A stretch of 46,286 bases of DNA from Cohnella thermotolerans DSM 17683 (GTDB lineage: Bacteria; Bacillota; Bacilli; Paenibacillales; Paenibacillaceae): contig NZ_AUCP01000056.1 in assembly GCF_000429825.1 (NCBI RefSeq), forward strand, positions 1 to 46,286. Reading direction: 5' to 3'. Each line of letters starts with the position of its first letter. Position 1 is the stretch's first letter. Positions 7,601-16,630 of this stretch are shown here, piece after piece. The translations under genes were made by a program, and so were the position numbers. Below the pieces are notes generated by a model. The model was not told the origin of the DNA. It was given only the letters and a program-made list of their open reading frames with translations, and made no database searches.

Positions 7601-9606
7601 TTCAAGAGCCCTGACCCTAAATCATAAGTCATCGTCTTTTGAACGGTTTGGGTTATCCTGTTCCCCGAACTATTCGTTGTCGTAAAGTAACTCTTTGTTG
7701 CACTAGGATAAGCGTACTTAGTAGCGGCACCATAATAAGTCTCTGCAATGGAAGTTTGACCGTTGCCCAAATCCTTGGACGCTTTTACTTTGCTCACTGA
7801 ACCTGTTAAAACGGTACTCGCATTGCTGCAATTTGTGGTCGTCGCACCGCTCGTGTTAACCGCTTCGTAACAGTAGGAGGTGACCACGGCGTTCGCATCC
7901 GTGTAGGATTTCAGCCTTCCGTCATTGTAATACGTGTACGATTCGGATATTGGAGTGCCTGAAACTTCCTGAAACCATGTCTTGCTTGACAGGAAGTGAT
8001 GGGTGGATTCATAAGCAAATCGAATTGTATAAGCGTTTTTGGTCGTCGAATCGGTGTAAGGCAACGTTTCCTGCGCTATGCCTCCCCAGTCATTATAGCT
8101 TTTGTTTACATAAACCCGATCCGGTGATGTGTCCGATTCGGAACGATACGTTTCAATTTTGGTCTCGGTAGGTTTGTATGGATAGGTGGAGCTAAATTTG
8201 AGATTCGTAACGACTTTCTTTTCTCCGTTAGAGGCTTTCGTTGTAATGATATGTTCCTGCTGATAGCCGTTAAATTCCGTCGTTGTTGCAAGTCCGTTCG
8301 TAAGCGATGATGAGCTAACGGTTGAGGTAGACGAGAACGAATAACCGCTTGTCATCTCGCTTGCGCTGAGATATGTCGGATAACCCGTATAATCGTTTGT
8401 GTAAGAATAATCAATTTTATTGTAAATCGTTCCTTTATTTATCAATTTTTCATAGCGACTCGTGACCGCCATTTCTTGGCCAAATCCGCTGGTCCCTAGA
8501 TTTCGACTTCTGATGCCATAAGCATAGTGAGTCTCTATCGTTTCTGTAATGACATCCTTAAGCGGAAAGTAGTCATTGGAAATGGCTGAGGCACTATCCT
8601 TCTTGCTGTTAAAATTAAACTTTGTTGCAATATCGTCGTAGCCAAAGGACATGCTTCGTACATTATTACCGTTCTTATCTAAAATCGTGATAGACCCGAG
8701 CACAGGCGCTGTCCCATCAGCCTTGTTGTTGAACGTAATATTCCAGAGCATCCTTCGATACTGTAGTTTTTGAGTTATGTTCCCATCCGGGTCCTTTACC
8801 GTCAGAATAATATCCGTTGTATCGGCAGTCCCATCCTTATATTCGAACGATATCGTTCTTCCAATGGTGTCGGTAATAGACGAGATAACTTTGTAAGTTT
8901 GTCCATCGTACATCGTTAGATTTATGTGTTTAAAGATAATTTGGTTTCCGAAACGATCGACAATGCCAAGAAGGCGGCCGTCGTCTGCAAAGTACTCTCT
9001 CTTCCCATCGTCATATTCTAAATAATATTTGGACGCTTCCTGCCCATTGGTAAAGGTGCCTGTATCCTTTTCCAGGTGTAAATCTTTTCCTTGGTATCCT
9101 ACCAAATGCGAGAAATTATAACTTTCCATTGTGACGAAGTCTACTTTATAAACGGCTCCGTTCCCCTGATGGTAGTAGAGATAACTATCCTGCTTTTGCA
9201 GGGAAGGAAATTGAAAAGACCAGCCGGCCCCAAGGTCGTAGCGGGATATAAGATAGTTATACTTTTTCAGGCTTCCATCCGTCTTCTTGTGCCTCATATA
9301 GAAAAAAGCATCGTTTAGCTGATACATAACGCCAATATTTAAATCCAGCCCTTCTCTACCCGGCAGTTGAATTTGCGTGGACTTCCATGTCAAATTACCG
9401 GAAGCCGGATCTACGACTTCGAATGTACCTGCATTTCCTGAGTACTGAGGCTTGTTCGTCTGGTTGATTTGCTCTTGCACGACGAGTCCGTTAAAGGCGC
9501 TTAAAACATCTTCGTCGGAGACGGCAGCTGAAGCGGAAGAAGAGAAGATTAAGAGGACGAGGCCTAACGCAAGTCCTAAAGCAAGGGAATAGAGCGCTTT
9601 TCTCAT
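4669..9606 (-). CDS. WapA-like Rhs/YD-repeat secreted toxin
   Basis: The 1645-residue protein is the large exported shell of a polymorphic toxin. A signal peptide (about residues 1-27, ending SSSASA) is followed by a beta-rich N-terminal domain of about 400 residues. Many YD/Rhs repeats follow (for example YTYDVLGRTTSITYP, YNYDAMNRLISVTDAMG, YTYDANGQLTGT). The conserved Rhs-associated core then contains YYLRARYYDPSIGRFINEDT and LNLYTYVENNPLIYSDPSG. After the core, a variable tip of about 190 residues ends in a predicted alpha/beta toxin domain (LYRAVGADEFYQVMESGSFK ... VEVKVSKTELDKI). The domain is reminiscent of ADP-ribosyltransferase-like toxins, but that is not certain. Known WapA proteins are wall-associated, are cleaved, and deliver a tip that kills neighbouring cells. 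The start ATG overlaps the TAA of the upstream gene (TAATG), so translation is probably coupled. An immunity-like gene follows. Confidence 0.9.
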   Translation of the reverse strand: MRKALYSLALGLALGLVLLIFSSSASAAVSDEDVLSAFNGLVVQEQINQTNKPQYSGNAGTFEVVDPASGNLTWKSTQIQLPGREGLDLNIGVMYQLNDAFFYMRHKKTDGSLKKYNYLISRYDLGAGWSFQFPSLQKQDSYLYYHQGNGAVYKVDFVTMESYNFSHLVGYQGKDLHLEKDTGTFTNGQEASKYYLEYDDGKREYFADDGRLLGIVDRFGNQIIFKHINLTMYDGQTYKVISSITDTIGRTISFEYKDGTADTTDIILTVKDPDGNITQKLQYRRMLWNITFNNKADGTAPVLGSITILDKNGNNVRSMSFGYDDIATKFNFNSKKDSASAISNDYFPLKDVITETIETHYAYGIRSRNLGTSGFGQEMAVTSRYEKLINKGTIYNKIDYSYTNDYTGYPTYLSASEMTSGYSFSSTSTVSSSSLTNGLATTTEFNGYQQEHIITTKASNGEKKVVTNLKFSSTYPYKPTETKIETYRSESDTSPDRVYVNKSYNDWGGIAQETLPYTDSTTKNAYTIRFAYESTHHFLSSKTWFQEVSGTPISESYTYYNDGRLKSYTDANAVVTSYCYEAVNTSGATTTNCSNASTVLTGSVSKVKASKDLGNGQTSIAETYYGAATKYAYPSATKSYFTTTNSSGNRITQTVQKTMTYDLGSGLLKTEADSNGNTTTYTYDVLGRTTSITYPSFTNLSGTKYNVSDLYTYENTLIPSTADSENANTSALKVTSQRKYVRTSDNSSAILSSQVEYYDGLGSLRYAMATNNGTTQVTQYHMDDLNRAVYMIDPMGNTTTAAYDAWGNQKEAADVYGNLYVTEYDPKARKVTQYLVASANVTAYRANTAIASLKSNYLEQTYDQLGHLISNKVYKDWPAQTQPVTETYTYDVVGNLKSYTDPNGNINEDKVTTGYNYDAMNRLISVTDAMGQITKYTYDANGQLTGTTIQAGEEGTPQSLKSKTYNEAGLLASKLDTASKAETYAYNNLGLLQQSKDRKATVFTYQYDEQQRNTMQTATGSSGGTQQNKTIIGSNGILYDTYETYKNSSKTGSMTTGIDYLKRVTSFSLQNGSSTYTSYLGLTYDKNSRITMTNTGAASPGGFYVQYKYVQHRLNKVQVNGSATADDTAASNVTYTYYPNGQVKTVTYPTLTTGSTLTTTYVYDALNRVSTVTNAKGTTTLSKYTYTYDNNGNVISLVEAVTGQTAKTSSYTYDKLNRLKGITRSDGSKASYTYDLQGNRQTLYDSATTAFDLNATSYVYDLFNTLTSATKGSTTAAFEYTPDGMRYKKTIGSVVTQYRFNQNGEVIAEVNGSNATTANYVRGDRLLVKKDVSTGKDYYYLYNGHGDVVQMVDTSGNVVNSYSYDEWGNLTRQTEQVPNIFKYAGEVYDSETGLYYLRARYYDPSIGRFINEDTYEGQIDNPLSLNLYTYVENNPLIYSDPSGMCGIRSWGDAGDCFVKAGKAVKTAAVATYNFFIGDDLNTLLDPNSSQQEKDMAAKMLALNFIPGEGQAAKVGVKVAEKQALKIAEEQMAKQILKESDQFINLYRAVGADEFYQVMESGSFKVSPMGFDGKQFGLNFDDTLKFAEKYKDIAAIVEVKVSKTELDKIADYTHVDPFIFKNGTLTIHLEHLDDFNKIIQAINHKY

Positions 9607-10256
9607 TAACGTGTCACCCCTTGCGATTTCATGCTGTCGAGCCCTCTCTTGCCTCTGGATTCATAGACTTTCATAGCACTATCCAGAGAAGCATCTCCTT
9701 GCTGCTCGAGCGTTAGCAAAATTTCAATTTTCTCAGCAGTGCTCATTTTTTTGTTTTTTAACGTGTTTTGGGCTTTCGCATGCCTCTTTAACAGCCCTGA
9801 CAGCTCCTCTTCTTTTTTCATCTGGAGATCGGATGCGATGTGTTCCCATGACTGATTGTTGGCCCGCTTCTCCTCAACCAGCTTTTTCGGATTGATCAGC
9901 CACTCATTCCCCAATTGATCCGAACGATAGATGTCTTCGAGAGAGGCGCCGGCTTCCAGCAGCTCTTCGATGTCACTCTTGGTGTAGTTGTATTGATCGG
10001 CCTGATGAAGCCGATTCTTCCGATTCGCTTCGGACTTCGCTTTGATGGCTTCAATGAGCGGATCCTTCAAGCCTGCAGTTGGATCGCTGACTTCAATTGT
10101 TTTCTTCTCCAGGTGACGATCCGTTCGGTTGGTAATATTGAGATCCAGATCCTCCCGGTCTTGAGCCCAAGCCAGGCCGACCAAGCCTAAAGCCAGAAAA
10201 CTGAGCATGATCGTACCCAGAAAGGCTTTTTTCCAAATAAACAATTTAATATTCAT
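9606..10256 (-). CDS. Exported helical protein of unknown function in the toxin operon (216 aa)
   Basis: An N-terminal signal peptide or anchor (KKAFLGTIMLSFLALGLVGL ending AWA at about residue 31) precedes about 185 charged, mostly helical residues with coiled-coil tendency. The gene begins 32 nt after the RCC1 gene (GGAGAGGAA upstream). Its TAA overlaps the ATG of the Rhs toxin by one base, so the three genes should be one transcript with coupled translation. The family is not recognised. Its position between a surface propeller protein and an Rhs toxin suggests a role in toxin export, folding or anchoring in the wall, which is inference only. Confidence 0.72.
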   Translation of the reverse strand: MNIKLFIWKKAFLGTIMLSFLALGLVGLAWAQDREDLDLNITNRTDRHLEKKTIEVSDPTAGLKDPLIEAIKAKSEANRKNRLHQADQYNYTKSDIEELLEAGASLEDIYRSDQLGNEWLINPKKLVEEKRANNQSWEHIASDLQMKKEEELSGLLKRHAKAQNTLKNKKMSTAEKIEILLTLEQQGDASLDSAMKVYESRGKRGLDSMKSQGVTR

Positions 10257-10288
10257 GGCAGGACATTCCTCTCCGATTAGATTGAAAA

Positions 10289-13200
10289 TTAAAGCGTGAA
10301 TCTTGCCGTCGTTGTATTGATTAAATTGCCATTGAGATCGTACGTGTAGAGTCGGCGATAAACTACTATTCCTTGGTAGAAACTGAACTCCGTTACTTGG
10401 TTAGACGCATTGTAAAAATAGCGGTACAGTACCTGGTTGACGAGGGAGACAGGAATGAACGAATTTGTAGTTGACCCGTTGCCGAGTTCACCATCGCCAT
10501 TTCGGCCCCAGCCCCATATCATTCCATCTGATTTAAGTGCGATCACATGAAAAGTCCCGGCGCAGATCTCGGTGACTCCGTTCAATGCCCCTGTGCCGCC
10601 GGATCCTAGCACTTGAACAGGCCGTTTACTAGTCACGGTGCTGTTATTTCCGAGCTGTCCGAATTGATTGTATCCCCAACTAACAACGGTGCCGTCCGAT
10701 TTTAACGCAACTGAAAAATAACGACTGGCCGAAATGGCAATGACACCGGATAGTCCACCTGTTCCGCTAACGTCTAACACTTGAACCGGAGTTGAGCGTT
10801 TCGTTAAGGTGCCATTTCCAAGTTGTCCATCGTCGTTTAACCCCCAACTCCAGACGGTGCCGTCGGATGCAAGTGCGAGGGAAAAACCGTTGCCCGCTGC
10901 AATTCCAATAACATTGGTCAATGCCCCCGTCCCGCCTACGCCCTTTACCTGAATAGGTTTATTGCTGTCCATGGCTGAGCCGGTTCCAAGTTGCCCGTTG
11001 ACATTTTCACCCCAGCTCCAGACCGTTCCATCCGCCTTCAGTGCCAAGGCATGATCGCTTCCCGCACTAATTGCTACTACATTCGTTAATCCGCCAGTAT
11101 TGTCCGAATTGACCACTTGAACCGGAAATTTGCTCAAAGAAAGGGATGTCCTGGATTTACCGACACCCAGTTGACCCACAGAGTTGTTTCCCCAACTCCA
11201 GACGGTTCCATCCGACTTAAGAGCAAGATTGAAAAGGCCTCCACTGCTAATTGCAATAACGTTGTTTAAAAATCCGTTTCCTCCGCTTCCTAACACTTGT
11301 ACGGGAGTAAGTCGGTTAGTGGTGGTTCCGTCCCCTACTTGACCCGAGCCGTTGTTCCCCCAACTCCAGACGGTTCCATCCGTTTTAAGCGCAACGGAGT
11401 TGGTGAATTGTGTGCTGACCGAATAAACATCGCTTAAGAATCCTGTTCCGTCCGAATTTTTGACACGAACTAATTCCGAGCGATCGGCTGTCGTCCCGTC
11501 TCCAAGCTCTCCGTAATAGTTATCACCTGTCGACCAAACCGATCCGTCCAGCTTCACGACAAGAGAATAACCCGACCCGGCTGCAATCGTGTTCTTTACG
11601 GCGGCCGTTCCCGCAACCGTTTTGAACGTCAACGTGTATATTGAACTTGTGGAAGTCGCCGTCAACGTATGCACCTCTTTCGTCTTGAAGAGAGCCGTCT
11701 CCGTTGTTGTGCCTTCAGCTGAAGAAGGGTCTGCAGAATTCGTCGATGAATTATCCGGAAGCGACTCCGTGTTATTCGTTTCTTTTTCCGTTTCGGACGG
11801 TTCGACTGTATCGCCTCCCTGCGAATCCACATCGTCTGAGCCGACCGCTTCCTGCGGAATCGTCAGTATATAGGTTGCATTAGGCAGCAGCGGTTCCTTA
11901 GGAGTCAGCCGCAATTCGTTGTCGACAATCTCTTGGGCCAGTTCAACCGTTTGCCCATCCGTTTGCAAAACAATATTTTCATAACCGTCGCCTTCTTGAA
12001 TCTCGTGGTTGAACTTCAGTTGGATCATTGGTGTGAGGGTGGCTACGGTTCCGTTCTGCTCCGGGTAACTGCTCACCACCGTAAGCTTCGGTATCCATGT
12101 GAGCTCGACAGGATAGGAGAAGTTTGCCGTGCTGTCATTTCCCAGTTGGCCGTAGGCATTATTGCCCCAGCTCAATATGGAGTTGTCTTCATTGCGAATG
12201 ACGATATGGTCACCTCCGACACGCAGGTCCTTAACACCTGCAAGCGTCCCTTCCTTCTCCGTCCCGACAACCTCCACCGGATTCGCGCGATCAATTGCCG
12301 TGCCATCACCCAGTTGTCCGGATGCGTTGTCTCCCCAGGCCCATACCGCTCCATCCGCCCGGAGCGCGGCGCTATACGCAATACCGCTGCCGATCGCGAT
12401 AATGTCCGACAATGCTTCCTGACCTTCGGTCGTTTTGACCTGAACAGGGAGCAAGCTATTCACATTCGTACCTTCGCCGAGTTGGCCTTTAGCATTGTCT
12501 CCCCAACTCCAGACAGTGCCGTCACTTAACAAAGCCGCCGCATGACCGGCGCCTCCGGCGATCGAGACGACTCCGGCAAGCGGTTCCGTTCCGCCAACAG
12601 CTTGGACTTGAACGGGCAAAGATCGATCGGTCGTCGTACCGTCGCCCAACTGGCCGAAGTTGTTGTCCCCCCATGCCCATACCGTTCCGTCCCCCTTCAA
12701 GGCAAGCGAGAAAGAAGCCCCGGCGGAGATAGCGACCACGTCGGATAAGATGCCCTCGCCCGTGGCGTCCTTGACCCGAACTGGTATGCTTCTGTCCGTC
12801 AACGAGCCGTCGCCCAATTGGCCGCGAACGTTCAAACCCCAGCTCCATACCGTTCCGTCGGCGTCCAACGCCAGCGTATGCTTGTCCCCACCGCTAATCG
12901 CCACGATGCCGGACAAGGTGCCAGTTCCATCGCCGCCGACGACTTGGACGGGTTTGCTGCGATTCTCGGAAGTCCCGTCTCCTAGTTGACCTGCATCGTT
13001 CTCTCCCCAGGCCCATACGGCTCCATCCGCTGTCAAAGCGAACGAATGGTTGCTCCCTCCGCCTACCGCTGTGACACCGGCAAGCGGTTCCCCCTCTTCT
13101 GCGGGGGCGATGACTTGCACCGGCAACGGGCTGTCCTGTGTAGCCCCGTTCCCCAGCTCACCGAAACGGTTGGAGCCCCAGGTCCAGACAGTGCCGTCTT

Positions 13201-14329
13201 CATCCAGATAGACCGTATGACCGCTTCCGGCGAACAACCGCGAGCCGAATTCGACAGCAGGCTGATCCTCCGTCTCAAAGGTCACGCTAAAAGCCTCGTT
13301 GGGTGTCTCTCCGTCGACGGAACGAACGGCGTCCTGAGGCAGCGATATCGTAAAGGAGGCCAGACTCGCCAGCTTCCGATCCGGCTTAATGGTTAACCGA
13401 TTGCCGGCAATTGCAGCCGCGAAGAGGATGTCGCCGCTCTCCGATTCGGAGAACATCCGGATGTCGGTGTAAGCTTTCCCTTCTTGAATCGGCGAATCGA
13501 AGTCGATCGTAACGGATGCATCCAGCCCCACGTCCTTCTGGTGATCCTCAGGAGAGACGGAGACCACCTTGAGGGATGACGGTTCTGACGGCGCTTCATT
13601 GCCATTCTCTACCGTCGTGAAAGACACTGTAATAGGCTCGTTCAGCGTCTGTCCGTTTCTTGCGGCGACACTGCCTGCTTCGATAGAAAGCGTGTATGTA
13701 ACGGCAGGAGCCAGTTTTTCCTCCGGTACTATCATTAATTGATTTTCCTGCTTTTCGATCCGCACCGGAACCGAGGTTTCTTCGCTCTTGAACACAATAC
13801 CTGCCTCATCCACCGATTCGATCGGAAGATTGAAGCTTACGATCGGAGTAACCTCAAGCGCGATTCCCGATTCTTCGTTCATCGGCTCCGTCGAGGTGAC
13901 AGACAGCGCTTCGGGCAAGGTAGAGAACTCTATCGTATAAGTGTCGGCAAGTCCGATTCCGGATGCATTCCGAACGGAATCCGTGGGGATATAGATTTTA
14001 TACAAGTTTCCGTATTCGAGGGAAATCCGAGGGGAGAGCGTAAGCTCGTTGCCGTTTATGGCGATGTCCACAGGAAGTTGTTCCAGCTTATTCTGATTAA
14101 ACGCCGTTATAATTGAAAAATTGACACTTTGCTCGATCGGTTCGTCGAACGCGATGTGAATGATGCTATCTACGGGCACATTCTGTTTATTGTCAGACGG
14201 CGTCGAACCTACAATGACGGGACCGGCTTCAGAGGCAGAATATACCTGACTTGCAGAACCTGCCCATAAAAGAAATAAACATAATAGCCAAGTTGCCGCT
14301 TTTCGAAAACGAATTTCCCAGACTGGCAT
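10289..14329 (-). CDS. Surface protein with SbsA-type Ig domains and two seven-repeat RCC1 propellers
   Basis: The 1346-residue protein has a signal peptide (about 1-32). Three SbsA-type Ig-like (Big_5) domains follow at about 35-355, each opening with a P-x-(D/N)...V-P/L-D pattern and ending in V/I-x-F-x-T. Next come seven RCC1 repeats at about 365-740 (DGTVWTWGSNRFGELGNGAT-type units). A fourth Ig-like domain is interrupted by an acidic Ser/Thr/Glu-rich linker. Seven more RCC1 repeats follow at about 950-1290. A short tail reads YTYDLNGNLI, a YD-repeat motif. Seven repeats make one closed beta propeller, so two complete propellers are predicted. It is the first gene of the operon with the Rhs toxin (AAGGAG ribosome binding site) and has no LPXTG motif. 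The likely role is adhesion or presentation on the cell surface; direct work with the toxin is inferred from the operon. Confidence 0.85.
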   Translation of the reverse strand: MPVWEIRFRKAATWLLCLFLLWAGSASQVYSASEAGPVIVGSTPSDNKQNVPVDSIIHIAFDEPIEQSVNFSIITAFNQNKLEQLPVDIAINGNELTLSPRISLEYGNLYKIYIPTDSVRNASGIGLADTYTIEFSTLPEALSVTSTEPMNEESGIALEVTPIVSFNLPIESVDEAGIVFKSEETSVPVRIEKQENQLMIVPEEKLAPAVTYTLSIEAGSVAARNGQTLNEPITVSFTTVENGNEAPSEPSSLKVVSVSPEDHQKDVGLDASVTIDFDSPIQEGKAYTDIRMFSESESGDILFAAAIAGNRLTIKPDRKLASLASFTISLPQDAVRSVDGETPNEAFSVTFETEDQPAVEFGSRLFAGSGHTVYLDEDGTVWTWGSNRFGELGNGATQDSPLPVQVIAPAEEGEPLAGVTAVGGGSNHSFALTADGAVWAWGENDAGQLGDGTSENRSKPVQVVGGDGTGTLSGIVAISGGDKHTLALDADGTVWSWGLNVRGQLGDGSLTDRSIPVRVKDATGEGILSDVVAISAGASFSLALKGDGTVWAWGDNNFGQLGDGTTTDRSLPVQVQAVGGTEPLAGVVSIAGGAGHAAALLSDGTVWSWGDNAKGQLGEGTNVNSLLPVQVKTTEGQEALSDIIAIGSGIAYSAALRADGAVWAWGDNASGQLGDGTAIDRANPVEVVGTEKEGTLAGVKDLRVGGDHIVIRNEDNSILSWGNNAYGQLGNDSTANFSYPVELTWIPKLTVVSSYPEQNGTVATLTPMIQLKFNHEIQEGDGYENIVLQTDGQTVELAQEIVDNELRLTPKEPLLPNATYILTIPQEAVGSDDVDSQGGDTVEPSETEKETNNTESLPDNSSTNSADPSSAEGTTTETALFKTKEVHTLTATSTSSIYTLTFKTVAGTAAVKNTIAAGSGYSLVVKLDGSVWSTGDNYYGELGDGTTADRSELVRVKNSDGTGFLSDVYSVSTQFTNSVALKTDGTVWSWGNNGSGQVGDGTTTNRLTPVQVLGSGGNGFLNNVIAISSGGLFNLALKSDGTVWSWGNNSVGQLGVGKSRTSLSLSKFPVQVVNSDNTGGLTNVVAISAGSDHALALKADGTVWSWGENVNGQLGTGSAMDSNKPIQVKGVGGTGALTNVIGIAAGNGFSLALASDGTVWSWGLNDDGQLGNGTLTKRSTPVQVLDVSGTGGLSGVIAISASRYFSVALKSDGTVVSWGYNQFGQLGNNSTVTSKRPVQVLGSGGTGALNGVTEICAGTFHVIALKSDGMIWGWGRNGDGELGNGSTTNSFIPVSLVNQVLYRYFYNASNQVTEFSFYQGIVVYRRLYTYDLNGNLINTTTARFTL

Positions 14330-14457
14330 AAATACGACACTCCTTCTTCTTTATCTTCTATCTTTTGGCAAATCTACTTCAGCATAGTAGAAGAATCGAT
14401 GTTTTTCTAGTCCTTTTTTATTAATTTCTGTCCAAAAAAGAATTTTTTTCAACACAA

Positions 14458-14508
14458 AAAAAGAACTGCCTCCTCTTCCCCTCAGAAAAGGAATGCAGTT
14501 CTTTTTTG
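14458..14508. terminator. Terminator after prkA (symmetrical hairpin)
   Basis: A 13-bp stem, AAAAAAGAACTGC (14458-14470) with GCAGTTCTTTTTT (14496-14508), has T runs on both strands. It lies 10 bases past the prkA stop codon and upstream of the RCC1 gene, so it insulates the two minus-strand units. It also marks the change from the AT-rich toxin locus to the GC-rich chromosome. Confidence 0.8.
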
Positions 14509-14518
14509 CTTTCGTTTC

Positions 14519-16414
14519 CTACCGGTTCAACAGGCTCCCCACGTAACGCAGCAGCTCGTTCGAGCAGACCGGGCAATAGCCGTGTTCGTCGATCAGCCGC
14601 TTCGACACTTCGTTGATGCGCTTGAGCTGGTTCTCGTCGGGCGTCTTCGTGGAGGTCGTAATCTTGACGATGTCCTTCAGGTCGGTGAACAGCTTCTTCT
14701 CGATCGCCTCGCGCAGCCTTTCGTGCGTGCTGTACTCGAATTTTTTGCCCTTGCGGGAGTAGGCCGACATGCGGATGAGAATCTCTTCGCGGAACGCCTT
14801 CTTCGCGTTCTCGGACACGCCGATCTGCTCCTCGATCGACCGCATGAGCCGTTCGTCGGGATCCATCTCCTCGCCGGTGAGGGGATCCTTCATCTTGGCC
14901 CAGTTGCAATAGGCCTCAATGTTGTCGAGGTAGTTCTCGAACAGCGTGCGCGCCGATTCCTCGAAGGAGTAGACGAACGCCTTCTGAACTTCCTTCTTGG
15001 CCAGGTTATCGTATTCCTTCCGCGCGACCGAGATGAAGTTCAGATACTTCTCCCTCTCCTCCTTCGTGATCGAAGGATGCTGATCGAGGCCGTCCTTCAG
15101 CGCCCGCAGCACGTCGAGGGCGTTGATGCACGGCATGTCGTGCTTGATGAGCGCGCTGGAGATGCGGTTGATAACGTAGCGCGGGTCGATGCCGGACATG
15201 CCTTCCTCGGCGTATTCGTTCTGCATCTCCTTCAAGTCGGCTTCCTTGAACCCTTCGACCTCTTCGCCGTCGTACAGCCTCATCTTTTTGACGAGATCCA
15301 TGCCCTGTTTCTTCGAATCCTTAAGTCTCGTCAGAATCGAGAAGATCGCCGCCGACCGCAGGGCGTGCGGGGCGATGTGCACGTGGCTCATGTCCGATTG
15401 CCCGATCAGCTTGGCGTAAATTTTCTCCTCGTCCGTCACTTTCAGGTTGTATGGGATCGGCATGACGATCATCCGCGATTGGAGCGCCTCGTTTTTCTTG
15501 TTGGAGATGAACGCCTTGTATTCCGACTCGTTCGTGTGCGCGACAATGAGCTCGTCGGCGCTGATCAGCGCGAACCGGCCGGCCTTGAAGTTGCCCTCTT
15601 GCGTGAGCGACAGCAGGTTCCACAGAAATTTCTCGTCGCATTTGAGCATTTCCTGGAATTCCATCAGCCCGCGGTTCGCTTTGTTCAGCTCTCCGTCGAA
15701 ACGGTAAGCGCGCGGATCGGATTCCGAGCCGTATTCGGTAATCGTCGAGAAGTCGATGCTGCCCGTCAGATCGGCGATGTCCTGCGACTTCGGATCCGAA
15801 GGGCTGAACGTTCCGATGCCGGTCCGGTTCTCCTCCGAGATGAGCACCCGTTCGACCGGAACCCGCTCGATGTCGCCGTCGAACTCGGTTCGCAGCCTCA
15901 TCTGGCAGGACGGGCACAAATTCCCTTCGATGCGGACGCCGAGCTCGCGCTCGACTTCCGAGCGCAGCTCGCTCGGAATGAGATGAAGCGGCTCTTCGTG
16001 CATCGGACAGCCTTGAATGGCGTACACGGCGCCGCGATCCTCCCGGGAGAACTGCTCCAGTCCCTTTTTGAGCATGGTAACGATCGTCGACTTGCCGCCG
16101 CTGACCGGACCCATCAGGAGCAAAATCCGCTTGCGGACGTCGAGCCGGCGCGCCGCGGAATGGAAATACTCTTCTACCAGCCTCTCCATCGTACGGTCGA
16201 GACCGAATATTTCCTTCTCGAAAAACTTGTATCTCTTGTGCCCACCGACCTCCTCCACGCCGTGCGAGACGATCATGTCATATACCCGGGCATGCGCGGT
16301 CATTGCCGGAGCCGGATCGCGGCGCAGCAAATCGATGTATTCCCGAAAAGTTCCGGACCATGTCAACTTCTCGCTCTCGGCCCGATACTCGGCGAGACGT
16401 CTGAATATATCCAT
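14519..16414 (-). CDS. prkA: PrkA-type serine protein kinase / AAA+ protein
   Basis: The 631-residue protein is full length for the PrkA family. An N-terminal AAA_PrkA domain holds the Walker A motif GPVSGGKST (102-110), and further conserved family stretches follow (CPMHEEPLHLIP, GNLCPSCQMRL, RYVINRISSALI). The C-terminal PrkA domain ends in ADERL-type segments and VCSNELLRYVGSLLNR. In Bacillus, PrkA is made in the mother cell during sporulation and affects sigma-K-dependent expression. It was described as a kinase, and more recently as an ATP-dependent protease-like AAA+ protein. The ATG at 16414 is preceded by GAGGAGGTAG. The usual partner yhbH is not within the window. The long open frame on the opposite strand is a codon-bias shadow. 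Confidence 0.95.
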   Translation of the reverse strand: MDIFRRLAEYRAESEKLTWSGTFREYIDLLRRDPAPAMTAHARVYDMIVSHGVEEVGGHKRYKFFEKEIFGLDRTMERLVEEYFHSAARRLDVRKRILLLMGPVSGGKSTIVTMLKKGLEQFSREDRGAVYAIQGCPMHEEPLHLIPSELRSEVERELGVRIEGNLCPSCQMRLRTEFDGDIERVPVERVLISEENRTGIGTFSPSDPKSQDIADLTGSIDFSTITEYGSESDPRAYRFDGELNKANRGLMEFQEMLKCDEKFLWNLLSLTQEGNFKAGRFALISADELIVAHTNESEYKAFISNKKNEALQSRMIVMPIPYNLKVTDEEKIYAKLIGQSDMSHVHIAPHALRSAAIFSILTRLKDSKKQGMDLVKKMRLYDGEEVEGFKEADLKEMQNEYAEEGMSGIDPRYVINRISSALIKHDMPCINALDVLRALKDGLDQHPSITKEEREKYLNFISVARKEYDNLAKKEVQKAFVYSFEESARTLFENYLDNIEAYCNWAKMKDPLTGEEMDPDERLMRSIEEQIGVSENAKKAFREEILIRMSAYSRKGKKFEYSTHERLREAIEKKLFTDLKDIVKITTSTKTPDENQLKRINEVSKRLIDEHGYCPVCSNELLRYVGSLLNR

Positions 16415-16560
16415 GCCGCTACCTCCTCACCTAGTCCTTCCCGTTGCGAAACGTATTACATAACTATGCGGTAAGAAGGACGAAATTGCTCCGAAAAGAG
16501 ATGAAAACGCCGCAGGTTGTCCCGAAGCGATGCTCCGCACCGGGAAAAGCCGCGTCCCGC

Positions 16561-16588
16561 TTACGAAAAAACCGTTACGTGCTATAAT
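16561..16588 (+). promoter_or_regulatory. Sigma-A promoter with extended -10 for the DUF2161 gene
   Basis: TTACGA (16561-16566) and TATAAT (16583-16588) are spaced by 16 bases, with TGC directly before the -10. The gene start follows 43 bases downstream with an AGGAGG site between. Confidence 0.6.
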
Positions 16589-16630
16589 TTGATGAGCGAT
16601 CGTTCATCGGAGAGCAGGAGGAAAGATAAC

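Noticed and set aside
14582..16474. 630-residue open frame on the plus strand opposite prkA
   Set aside because: It is an antisense shadow produced by the GC-rich third codon positions of prkA; the protein has no recognisable domain and no ribosome binding site.
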